Below are positions 24,147 to 30,728 of a stretch of 64,000 nucleotides of DNA, piece by piece. Origin of the DNA: Allobosea sp. (GTDB lineage: Bacteria; Pseudomonadota; Alphaproteobacteria; Rhizobiales; Beijerinckiaceae); NCBI GenBank assembly GCA_024231975.1, contig JAAEQB010000074.1, positions 49,373 to 113,372 of the forward strand, written 5' to 3'. The notes beneath the pieces are model-generated. The model did no database searches and had not been told where the DNA came from. It worked only from the letters and a program-made list of their open reading frames with translations. The position numbers and the translations under genes are program-made. How positions within the stretch are numbered: the stretch's first letter is position 1; every line of letters starts with the position of its first letter.

Positions 24147-24971
24147 TCAAGTCGCAAGAAGGCAGGGGATGCGGCAGCGTGTCAGCATATGCGTCGTCTG
24201 CCGCACCAGCTCGGAACAGACGAGCTGGTTGCTGCAATATGCGGGCGCGACGAGCAGATCGACGTCGCCGTCATCCAGGACATGCAGAAACTCTCGCAGA
24301 GATGCCGCCCCGCTTCGACCGCTGGCCCTCGCGGGAACACCGTGGGCCTGCAGGAAATCGGCGACGTCAGCGGCGCTGCTGGCTGGCGTGGCCGACAGCG
24401 CTTCGTTCGAGGTAACCACGCTGACCTGCTGCGCCCGGCGCAACAGCGGCAAGGCCTCGCGGAGAACGCGCCGCGACGCCCGACAATCGCGCCAGGCGAT
24501 TGCGACATGCCACGGTAGGGCGCGAGCCTCGTAGGCGGGCGGCACAATCAGCACTGGCCGGCCACCCCGGGTCAGCAGCACCTGCGCATCGCAGCGATCA
24601 TCATCGTCGCCCGATCGTGTCGACTGTCCGATCACGATCAGGTCGGCGCGCCGGCCTTCGCGCAGCACCGCTTCGGTCATCGATCCGATTCCACCAGCGA
24701 AGAAAATCCGATCGACGCTCGCCTCGACCGTGACGCGGAACCTTGCCTCCACCGTGGCGAGATCGACATGGCAGCTGGCGCGCGCTTCCGCGAGCAGCTC
24801 GCCCACCATCCCGATCGTGGCGTTCGGCTCGACCTCCGACGGGTGCGGCCATCGCGACAGAACGCCCAGAAGGCTTGCGCCAAGCTGGCCAGCGAGCATT
24901 CCTGCATAGCTGGCTCGCTGATAGGCGGCATCGTCTTCGCCCATGGCAACCAATATCTCGGCGTAGAACAT
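24147..24971 (-). CDS. Universal stress protein
   Basis: 274 residues with a single clear N-terminal Usp-like half (YAEILVAMGEDDAAYQRA) and a diverged second half ending VDLLVAPAYCSNQL. The nucleotide motif GAYGHSR of the sister proteins is replaced by APAYCSN, so ATP binding is doubtful. A perfect FixK-type box is centred 64 bp upstream. It is divergent from the DUF6455 gene. Confidence 0.82.
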   Translation of the reverse strand: MFYAEILVAMGEDDAAYQRASYAGMLAGQLGASLLGVLSRWPHPSEVEPNATIGMVGELLAEARASCHVDLATVEARFRVTVEASVDRIFFAGGIGSMTEAVLREGRRADLIVIGQSTRSGDDDDRCDAQVLLTRGGRPVLIVPPAYEARALPWHVAIAWRDCRASRRVLREALPLLRRAQQVSVVTSNEALSATPASSAADVADFLQAHGVPARASGRSGAASLREFLHVLDDGDVDLLVAPAYCSNQLVCSELVRQTTHMLTRCRIPCLLAT

Positions 24972-25028
24972 TGGAGCCTCCGCTGATGGCTATCCGAGAT
25001 GACCCTAGATCGCGGGTCGGGCTCCGCC

Positions 25029-25042
25029 TTGATGCGCGTCAA
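25029..25042. promoter_or_regulatory. FixK/FNR-type box (third USP)
   Basis: TTGATGCGCGTCAA, a perfect TTGA-N6-TCAA palindrome centred 64 bp before the minus-strand USP start at 24971. Confidence 0.75.
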
Positions 25043-25074
25043 AGCTCCACCGACACGGACCGAGATGCGCAGAT

Positions 25075-25088
25075 TTGTCCGAGATCAA
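25075..25088. promoter_or_regulatory. Weaker FixK/FNR-type box (DUF6455 gene)
   Basis: TTGTCCGAGATCAA has one mismatch. It is centred 68 bp before the DUF6455 start and 46 bp from the previous box, so the divergent pair may have one box each. Confidence 0.5.
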
Positions 25089-25149
25089 GGCGAGCCTTGA
25101 GCACAAACCTGATACTGCGTGCTCGATTTACTCATGATGGAGCGCCACC

Positions 25150-25410
25150 ATGCGTATCTGGCTCAGGCGCCGTTTCGAACGCCAGGCTCGCTTGATGGGC
25201 GCCATGATGGAGCGGGTTGGCGTTAAGCCGGAACTGGCGGCGAGCCGCGGGCGGCTGTATGACGCTGCCAATCGTCGCTGCCTGTGGTGTACCGCTCATG
25301 ACGCATGCGGCAAGTGGGTCGAGCAGAACCGGAGCGCGGGACACGGTCCTGGCTTTTGCCCTAACGCGGCGTTCTTCGAAGTCACCAAGCGAGCCCACCC
25401 CGGCCCCTGA
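25150..25410 (+). CDS. DUF6455-family small cysteine protein
   Basis: 86 residues with the family pattern RFERQARLMGAMMERVGV at the N terminus, then RRCLWCTAHDACGKWVE and GFCPNAAFF. The four cysteines (C-x2-C-x5-C ... C) could bind a metal or act in redox. Found widely in alphaproteobacteria, often in low-oxygen gene sets; function unknown. It is divergent from a USP gene across two FixK-type boxes. Confidence 0.78.
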   Translation: MRIWLRRRFERQARLMGAMMERVGVKPELAASRGRLYDAANRRCLWCTAHDACGKWVEQNRSAGHGPGFCPNAAFFEVTKRAHPGP

Positions 25411-25481
25411 CCTGCTCCGGTGCCAGCAAGGCCACCTGCCAGCACCGAGGCTGATGTTCGGACGACCGAATGCCGGCGCCG

Positions 25482-26162
25482 TCACCCTTCGCCGTAGGCA
25501 GCTATCATCTCGTCGAGGACACGATCGACACCGGGAACCCCTTCGGCGAGAGCAACCAGTGCCTTGCGTTCTTCCTTCGAGCCGACGAGCCCCCACAAGT
25601 GGACGGTGCCCCCGCCGACCGTGACGTTCCGGCTCCCGAAATGCGTCCAGCTCTGCTCGCCCAGTCTCGCGAGCAGTTCCTGCCGAATTTGCCGGTCGCG
25701 ATCGACATCCTCGCCGGCGGATTGAATGCGAGACGCGATCGCCTGAATGAGATTGGAGCGGCTGACGATCCCGGTGAGCTTCCCATCTGCGACGATCGGA
25801 ATACGCTTGATCCGATAGCGCTCCAGCAGGGTCGCAATCTCTGCCAGCGACGCACCTTCGGAGGCGCTGACGACGACGTCCGACATCAGTTCTGAAACCT
25901 TCTTGCCATGCGACTTCGCGAATTCGGCTGCGAGTGTGCTCGCTGGGGTCATGGCCTCCAGCCACCAGGGACGATGGGTCTCGGTTCCGATCTCGGTCCT
26001 GTGAATGAGATCCGCCTCGCTGATGATGCCGACGAGTTCGCCCTTCTCCACGACCGGCAGTGCGCTGAGATCGTGCTCGACCAGGAGCTTGACGGCTTCA
26101 TCTACCGATGTGTCCGGCGATACCGAAATGATATCGTGGACCATGATGTCGAACGCTTTCAT
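25482..26162 (-). CDS. Tandem CBS-domain protein with C-terminal BON domain
   Basis: 226 residues: two CBS motifs (about 1-60 and 88-145; VVEKGELVGIISEADL and VADGKLTGIVSRSNL) followed by a BON domain (about 155-222). CBS pairs bind adenosine nucleotides and report energy state; the BON part suggests contact with a membrane or partner protein. I chose ATG 26162 with GAGGAG upstream; the frame to 26228 adds residues without family match. A FixK-type box lies 166 bp upstream, implying a longer leader than the others. Confidence 0.88.
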   Translation of the reverse strand: MKAFDIMVHDIISVSPDTSVDEAVKLLVEHDLSALPVVEKGELVGIISEADLIHRTEIGTETHRPWWLEAMTPASTLAAEFAKSHGKKVSELMSDVVVSASEGASLAEIATLLERYRIKRIPIVADGKLTGIVSRSNLIQAIASRIQSAGEDVDRDRQIRQELLARLGEQSWTHFGSRNVTVGGGTVHLWGLVGSKEERKALVALAEGVPGVDRVLDEMIAAYGEG

Positions 26163-26321
26163 GTCTACTCCTCGTGGCTGTTGCTTGCAGTCGAACAGGA
26201 TGGTGGCTGCTGATTGAGCGCCATTCACCGATCGCGTGGCCGGAGAGCGGGCTCTGGAGCACCGCGCCTTGCCGCTTCGAGCATCGGCCGAGCCAGATTA
26301 GAGACGTGGGTGGTGTTGACC

Positions 26322-26335
26322 TTGCGCGAAATCAA
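26322..26335. promoter_or_regulatory. Possible FixK/FNR-type box (CBS-BON gene)
   Basis: TTGCGCGAAATCAA, one base off the palindrome, but centred 166 bp before the CBS-BON start, further than at other targets. Confidence 0.45.
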
Positions 26336-26589
26336 AGCTTTCGCGGCAAAAGAAAATACTAGCGTAAACTGACCTGAGGCTCTGTTTAATTTTCTAAACG
26401 ATGCAGATTACCAGAATTTGGGGGGCAACGCCTTAAGTGACCACAGAACCAGAGGCGGCGACAGCACAGAAGTGAAGCCGAGGGTCTGGAATCCCGCCAA
26501 AGCTCCTGCAACCGGAGCAGTGGCCACGGCACCAGAGTGCCCGAGTTGCGGCGCAGGAGCCGCGGTGATGTGCCATCCGCCGCAGGCGT
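26336..26589. other. Intergenic stretch with no supported gene
   Basis: Between the CBS-BON promoter and the next minus-strand gene. It is locally AT-richer near 26340-26400. No coding frame, terminator or repeat is convincing. Confidence 0.4.
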
Positions 26590-26997
26590 TCACGCCGCGC
26601 TTACTGCGACTATGGCATACGTCCGCAACTCACCATCGACGCCCTTGATGGACACGTATTCCCCAGGCGCTATCACATGGCTGTCGAGGCGAAAGCCGCC
26701 CTCGTCGTCGGCGTCGGAGCGGTCGTCGTAATCGAAGGCCCAGTTCGCTCCACCTGCTCCCCCCGCGCGGTGGAGCAGTCTGCCGTGGCGCGTTGCTCCA
26801 TCGGGCGCCAACCGCTTCACGCGGCAATGATCACGCTGGGCGTGCCAGGCCTCCGTATCGAGCCGTCCGGTTTCGTCGAGCGGCGCGACGATTTCATACC
26901 GGTCGCGCGGATTGCCTTCTGGAAACTTGGGGCAGCGCGCAAGCTGCAGCGAGATCTTGCTCAGGCCAAGCACTCTGGTGTCCTCCTTGTCATCCAT
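26590..26997 (-). CDS. Hypothetical protein
   Basis: About 135 residues from the ATG at 26997 (MDDKEDTRVLGLSKISLQLA). The N-terminal half includes CPKFPEGNPRDRYEIVAPLD and an HCRVKR segment. The C-terminal half has HRAGGAGGANWAFDYDD, then acidic DADDEGGF and a beta-rich end (GEYVSIKGVDGELRTYAIV). It resembles conserved hypothetical proteins of Bosea and Methylobacterium. The frame extends to 27096, but the extension lacks a ribosome site. No box or motif points to a function; it is next to fixK on the same strand. Confidence 0.65.
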   Translation of the reverse strand: MDDKEDTRVLGLSKISLQLARCPKFPEGNPRDRYEIVAPLDETGRLDTEAWHAQRDHCRVKRLAPDGATRHGRLLHRAGGAGGANWAFDYDDRSDADDEGGFRLDSHVIAPGEYVSIKGVDGELRTYAIVAVSAA

Positions 26998-27147
26998 CAA
27001 CCTGGTGCGAGATCTGCACCACGTCTGGTGGCTGACGAATGATGGCGAGTCGGCCGTTCCGGAAACGCAGCCAGTCCGGGTAGCAGGCTTCGCCACTCGT
27101 CATTCGGTGGCGAAGATCGACTAATCGCAGCTGCCGCGCCGCACGCC

Positions 27148-27819
27148 TCAGGCGTCGAGACGCCGCAGGGCGGTCCGATCGCGCAGGACGATCGATCGGC
27201 GATGGGACGGCAGCTCGATGACGCCTTTGCGCTCGAGCTCGGTGAACGTACGGGAGACGGTTTCGATCGTGAGGCCGAGATGATCGGCGATGTCGCTGCG
27301 CGACATGGGCAGATCCAGATGGCTCATCTCGGAGAGTCGCCCCGACATATCCAGCAGGAAGGTCGCGATGCGTTCCAGGGCGCTCTTGCGGCCGAGCAGC
27401 AGCATGTGGCTCTGGGCGCGCTCGATCGCATGCATCATCGCTACCACCACCCGCTGGGCGAATTCGGCATCCTCCGCCAGCATCCGTTCAAGCTGCGAGC
27501 GCTGATAGATCCGGAGCATCGCGTCTTCGACGACCTCGGCGCCGACCCGGTGCTGGGAGGAAGCCTCGAACCCGAAAAGATCGCCCTTGAGGTGAAAGGC
27601 GTCGATCTGGCGCCGCCCGTCCTTGAGGAGTTGCGACGTCCGAACCGTTCCAGAGACAACTTCATAAAAATGCAGGGCGGCAGAGCCTTCGGAAAAGATG
27701 GTCTGTCCCTTCTTGAAGCATGTCGGAACATCGATGAACGCGAGGGCGCGCTTCTGGACAATGGCACCTGGAACTGCATGCCCGGCGTGGGGGTATTGAA
27801 GAGCGGTCTGCATCGGCAT
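27148..27819 (-). CDS. fixK: FixK-type Crp/Fnr regulator
   Basis: 223 residues: a beta-roll sensor domain (about 25-140) without the FNR iron-sulfur cysteines (Cys34 is the only Cys), a dimer helix, and a winged helix (171-200) with recognition helix ETVSR (186-190). In FNR and FixK, Glu and Arg of this helix read TTGA half-sites, matching the operators in this window. It therefore acts downstream of an oxygen sensor rather than sensing oxygen itself. It is transcribed from a gap holding a candidate FixJ site (27885-27899). This is the likely master activator of the island. Confidence 0.88.
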   Translation of the reverse strand: MPMQTALQYPHAGHAVPGAIVQKRALAFIDVPTCFKKGQTIFSEGSAALHFYEVVSGTVRTSQLLKDGRRQIDAFHLKGDLFGFEASSQHRVGAEVVEDAMLRIYQRSQLERMLAEDAEFAQRVVVAMMHAIERAQSHMLLLGRKSALERIATFLLDMSGRLSEMSHLDLPMSRSDIADHLGLTIETVSRTFTELERKGVIELPSHRRSIVLRDRTALRRLDA

Positions 27820-27884
27820 CTCTCCGCTTGCGATCTGCGATAATGTTCTAGCTCCCGCGGAACCCGGCCAAAATCCGATACACT

Positions 27885-27899
27885 CCTAAGGGGTTTTAC
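27885..27899. promoter_or_regulatory. Candidate FixJ-binding site upstream of fixK
   Basis: On the minus strand reads GTAAAACCCCTTAGG, similar in layout to known FixJ boxes (GTA..TTTCCCTTA). It overlaps the stop codon of the receiver gene, 73 bp before fixK. An inverted copy lies at 28347. Confidence 0.45.
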
Positions 27900-28306
27900 T
27901 GAGGCCGTTCCTGCGATCGCGTCAGGGCGCTCCGGATTCCGTCGAGCAGCGCGCTGTCATGCAGGGGTTTCTCGAGCACTTTGCAGAAGCCTGCCCGTCT
28001 CGCGCGCTCTCGCACCGCCCGGCTGAGAAGACCGGTCATGAGGATTGCCGGAAGCCGAACGTTGCGGCGCCTCAGTCGATCGACCAGCTCGAAGCCATCC
28101 ATCCCGGCCATTGCATAATCGATGAGGAGGCAGCCACGGGCAGGAAGATCGTCGTCGAGAAGAAGGCTCTGCGCATCGCCATAGATGCGGACGTCGAGCC
28201 CCTCGATCTCGAGGGCGAATTTCAGCGAGCGCAGGACGGCGGGATCATCGTCGACGATGATCACCGGCCCGGCGGATTCCAACGTCGGAAGGTTCTCAAC
28301 AGACAT
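27896..28306 (-). CDS. Single-domain response regulator of the Fix cassette
   Basis: 136 residues, receiver only: VIIVDDDPAV, phospho-Asp in LLIDYAMAGMDGF (about 62), Thr in LMTG and Lys in LEKPL. Bradyrhizobium carries a comparable receiver gene next to fixK2. It may buffer phosphate from FixL or feed back on FixJ. Both ends of the gene carry the CCTAAGGGGTTT motif, in opposite orientation. Confidence 0.85.
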   Translation of the reverse strand: MSVENLPTLESAGPVIIVDDDPAVLRSLKFALEIEGLDVRIYGDAQSLLLDDDLPARGCLLIDYAMAGMDGFELVDRLRRRNVRLPAILMTGLLSRAVRERARRAGFCKVLEKPLHDSALLDGIRSALTRSQERPQ

Positions 28307-28346
28307 GCGAGCCGTTATCGCGCTCGCCAGGCTCTTCGGAAATTCC

Positions 28347-28362
28347 GGGAAACCCCTTAGGG
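28347..28362. promoter_or_regulatory. Inverted copy of the FixJ-like motif
   Basis: GGGAAACCCCTTAGGG overlaps the fixJ stop codon, 41 bp before the receiver start. Its 12-base core CCTAAGGGGTTT is the exact reverse complement of that at 27885. Confidence 0.4.
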
Positions 28363-28980
28363 CTTGGCTTCCTTGGCCCCGGCAAGAAGCACGAAGCGGA
28401 CGAGCTCGGACAGGCTACGTGCCTGCATCTTCGTCATGACATTGGCGCGGTAGATCTCGACGGTCCGAGGACTGATATCGAGGTCGAAGGCGATGACCTT
28501 GTTTGCCTTGCCCGCGACCAGCCCATCCAGCACCTGACGTTCGCGTTCGGACAATGATTGAAGGCGCTGCCGGATCTCCTGCATCTCGTTGTCGATGCGG
28601 AAGCGCTCACGATGTCGGCTCAATGCCGAGCGAACAACTCCGAGGATCGTCTCGTCGTCGAAGGGCTTTTCGACGAAATCGAGCGCTCCCTCCTTCATCG
28701 CCTCGACGGCCAGGGGCACGTCGGCATGGCCGGTCATCACGATGACCGGCATGGCGTAGCCGTTCTGCCTGAGACGGCGCAGGAATTCGATGCCATCGAT
28801 CTCCGGCATCCGGACGTCGGTCACCACGCAGCCCCTGCCACCGACGCCGACCTTGTCGAGGAATGCGACAGCCGACTCGTGCAGTCTGACCGGCAGGCCG
28901 TCCGAGGCGAGGAGGAACGACAGCGACTGGCGCACCGCCGCATCGTCATCGACGATATGAACGACCGGCTCTTCAGCCAT
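28357..28980 (-). CDS. fixJ: FixJ-type response regulator
   Basis: 207 residues: N-terminal receiver with Asp55 in VVTDVRMPEIDG, Thr in VMTGHADV and Lys105 in VEKPFDD; C-terminal LuxR/FixJ helix-turn-helix (about 140-200; LSERERQVLDGLVAGKANK, SPRTVEIYRANV). Phosphorylated by FixL at low oxygen, it activates fixK. I chose the ATG at 28980, which overlaps the fixL stop by 8 bases; the longer frame to 29109 lies inside fixL. Confidence 0.92.
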   Translation of the reverse strand: MAEEPVVHIVDDDAAVRQSLSFLLASDGLPVRLHESAVAFLDKVGVGGRGCVVTDVRMPEIDGIEFLRRLRQNGYAMPVIVMTGHADVPLAVEAMKEGALDFVEKPFDDETILGVVRSALSRHRERFRIDNEMQEIRQRLQSLSERERQVLDGLVAGKANKVIAFDLDISPRTVEIYRANVMTKMQARSLSELVRFVLLAGAKEAKP

Positions 28981-30505
28981 TCTGGAACTCTCCGGGATCG
29001 ACCGCGCGCAACGTAAAGCCGAAGGTGGTCCCTTCGCCAGGACGACTATCGGCCCAGATCTTTCCACCATGCGCTTCGACGATCGTTCTGCAGATGGACA
29101 AGCCGACACCCATGCCCTGCTTCTTGGTCGTCATGAACGGTTGGAACAGCTGCTCGGCGACGGCTGGGCTGATACCGGGGCCCGTGTCTGCGATGCTGAT
29201 CTCGATCAGCTCGTCGGGAACGACCCTGGTCGCGATCGCGAGTTCGCGCCGTTGTGAGCCGGACATGGCTTCGAGGGCATTGCGGACCAGGTTCAGCAGG
29301 ACCTGCTGAACCTGAATCCGGTCCGCCAGCACATAGGCGGCGGCGGGATCGAGCGCGAAGGTTATGCGCACCCCCTTTTCCTTGGCGCCGACGAGGGCCA
29401 ATGCGCTCGCCTCCTCGATGAGCTTCGGCAATGCTTCGACATGCCTCTCGCTCTCGCCGCGCGCGACGAACTCGCGCAGATGCCGGATCACCTGGCCGGC
29501 TCGCAAGGCCTGCTCGGCCGCTTGGTTGACGCCATCGCGCAGCAGCTGGAACTCGTCGCCTTTGAACCTCTGCAGGATGCGATGGCAACCCTTGAGATAG
29601 TTCGTGATCGCCGTCAGCGGCTGGTTCAGTTCATGAGCGAGCGTCGACGCCATGTCGCCGAGAGCGGTGAAGCGGGACATGTGCACGAGCTCGGATTGAA
29701 GCTCCTGCAGGCGGGTTTCCGTCTGCTGGCGCTCCGTCAGGTCGCGAATGAAGCCGGTGAAATAGCGTTGGCCGCCCGAGCGCATCTCGCCGACCGAGAG
29801 CTCCATCGGGAAGGTCGAGCCATCCTTGCGCTGGCCGACGACGACGCGGCCGATTCCGATGATCCGCTTCTCGCCGGTCGAGAGATAGCGCCCGATATAG
29901 CCGTCATGCTGTGAGCGATACGGGTCCGGCATCAGCATCTTGACGTTCTGGCCGATGACTTCGCCCGGTTCGTAACCGAACTGCCGAACCGCCGCGGCGC
30001 TGAACGATTGGACGTGGCCCCGCTCGTCGATGACGATCATCGCATCCGGCACCGTCTCCAGGATCGAACGCAAATGCGCTTCGCTGGCGCGCAGGGCTCC
30101 ATCGGCGCTGAGCTGCCGACCGGCATCGCGCAGCACGACACCGAAGCCGAGGATCTGGTTCCGATCCCCATGCAGAGCCGAGATAGTGATCCGAGCCTGG
30201 AAATCGGCGCCGCTCTTGGCTCGGCGCGGCGCTTCCAGCTCGAGATCCTTCAGTTCGGCGGCGCGCAGATCGGCCGCAGGGCGGCCCGCCGCCTGATCCG
30301 GCTCGCCGTACAGCAGATGGTGCGATTGCCCATGGAGCTCCCCGGCGCTCCAGCCGAGCACCTGCTCGCAGCAGGCGTTCGCGCTGCAGATCCGGCCGTT
30401 TGCATCAAGGACCAGAAGAGCAAAGCTCCCGGCCGGATCGGAGTGCGGGCTTACAGGCGAAACGGCCTCGGCCGGCGGGGCGTCGGCTTCCGATGATCTC
30501 TGCAT
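28973..30505 (-). CDS. fixL: FixL heme-based oxygen-sensor histidine kinase
   Basis: 510 residues, no membrane helix (soluble type, as in Bradyrhizobium). PAS-A covers about 25-125. PAS-B (about 140-258) has SQHDGYIGRY with His200 as proximal heme ligand, Arg206, and IIGIGRVV with Arg220, at the residue numbers reported for Bradyrhizobium FixL. Kinase: LAHELNQPL with His291, then GMGVGLSI in the ATPase lobe. Oxygen on the heme switches the kinase off, so it signals hypoxia to FixJ. Start ATG 30505; fixJ is translationally coupled. Confidence 0.94.
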   Translation of the reverse strand: MQRSSEADAPPAEAVSPVSPHSDPAGSFALLVLDANGRICSANACCEQVLGWSAGELHGQSHHLLYGEPDQAAGRPAADLRAAELKDLELEAPRRAKSGADFQARITISALHGDRNQILGFGVVLRDAGRQLSADGALRASEAHLRSILETVPDAMIVIDERGHVQSFSAAAVRQFGYEPGEVIGQNVKMLMPDPYRSQHDGYIGRYLSTGEKRIIGIGRVVVGQRKDGSTFPMELSVGEMRSGGQRYFTGFIRDLTERQQTETRLQELQSELVHMSRFTALGDMASTLAHELNQPLTAITNYLKGCHRILQRFKGDEFQLLRDGVNQAAEQALRAGQVIRHLREFVARGESERHVEALPKLIEEASALALVGAKEKGVRITFALDPAAAYVLADRIQVQQVLLNLVRNALEAMSGSQRRELAIATRVVPDELIEISIADTGPGISPAVAEQLFQPFMTTKKQGMGVGLSICRTIVEAHGGKIWADSRPGEGTTFGFTLRAVDPGEFQNG

Positions 30506-30728
30506 TCGGACTCCGAAAAGAAACCGCGACTTCGGTGAGAAGCCGTGGCTGCGACTGGCAGCAGGTCCACCTGGGCCGCGCTGCCCGTCTCAGTACAGCA
30601 CTTGTTCGGTTACTTGGAAACTGTCCACGGCGTCGATGCCGAAGCGTCTCCGCTCTTCGCCGAGCGCTTCGGAAATGCAGGATCCGCTTGCCGCCACCGG
30701 ATGGGGTGGCCCACGACAACGTCGTGGG

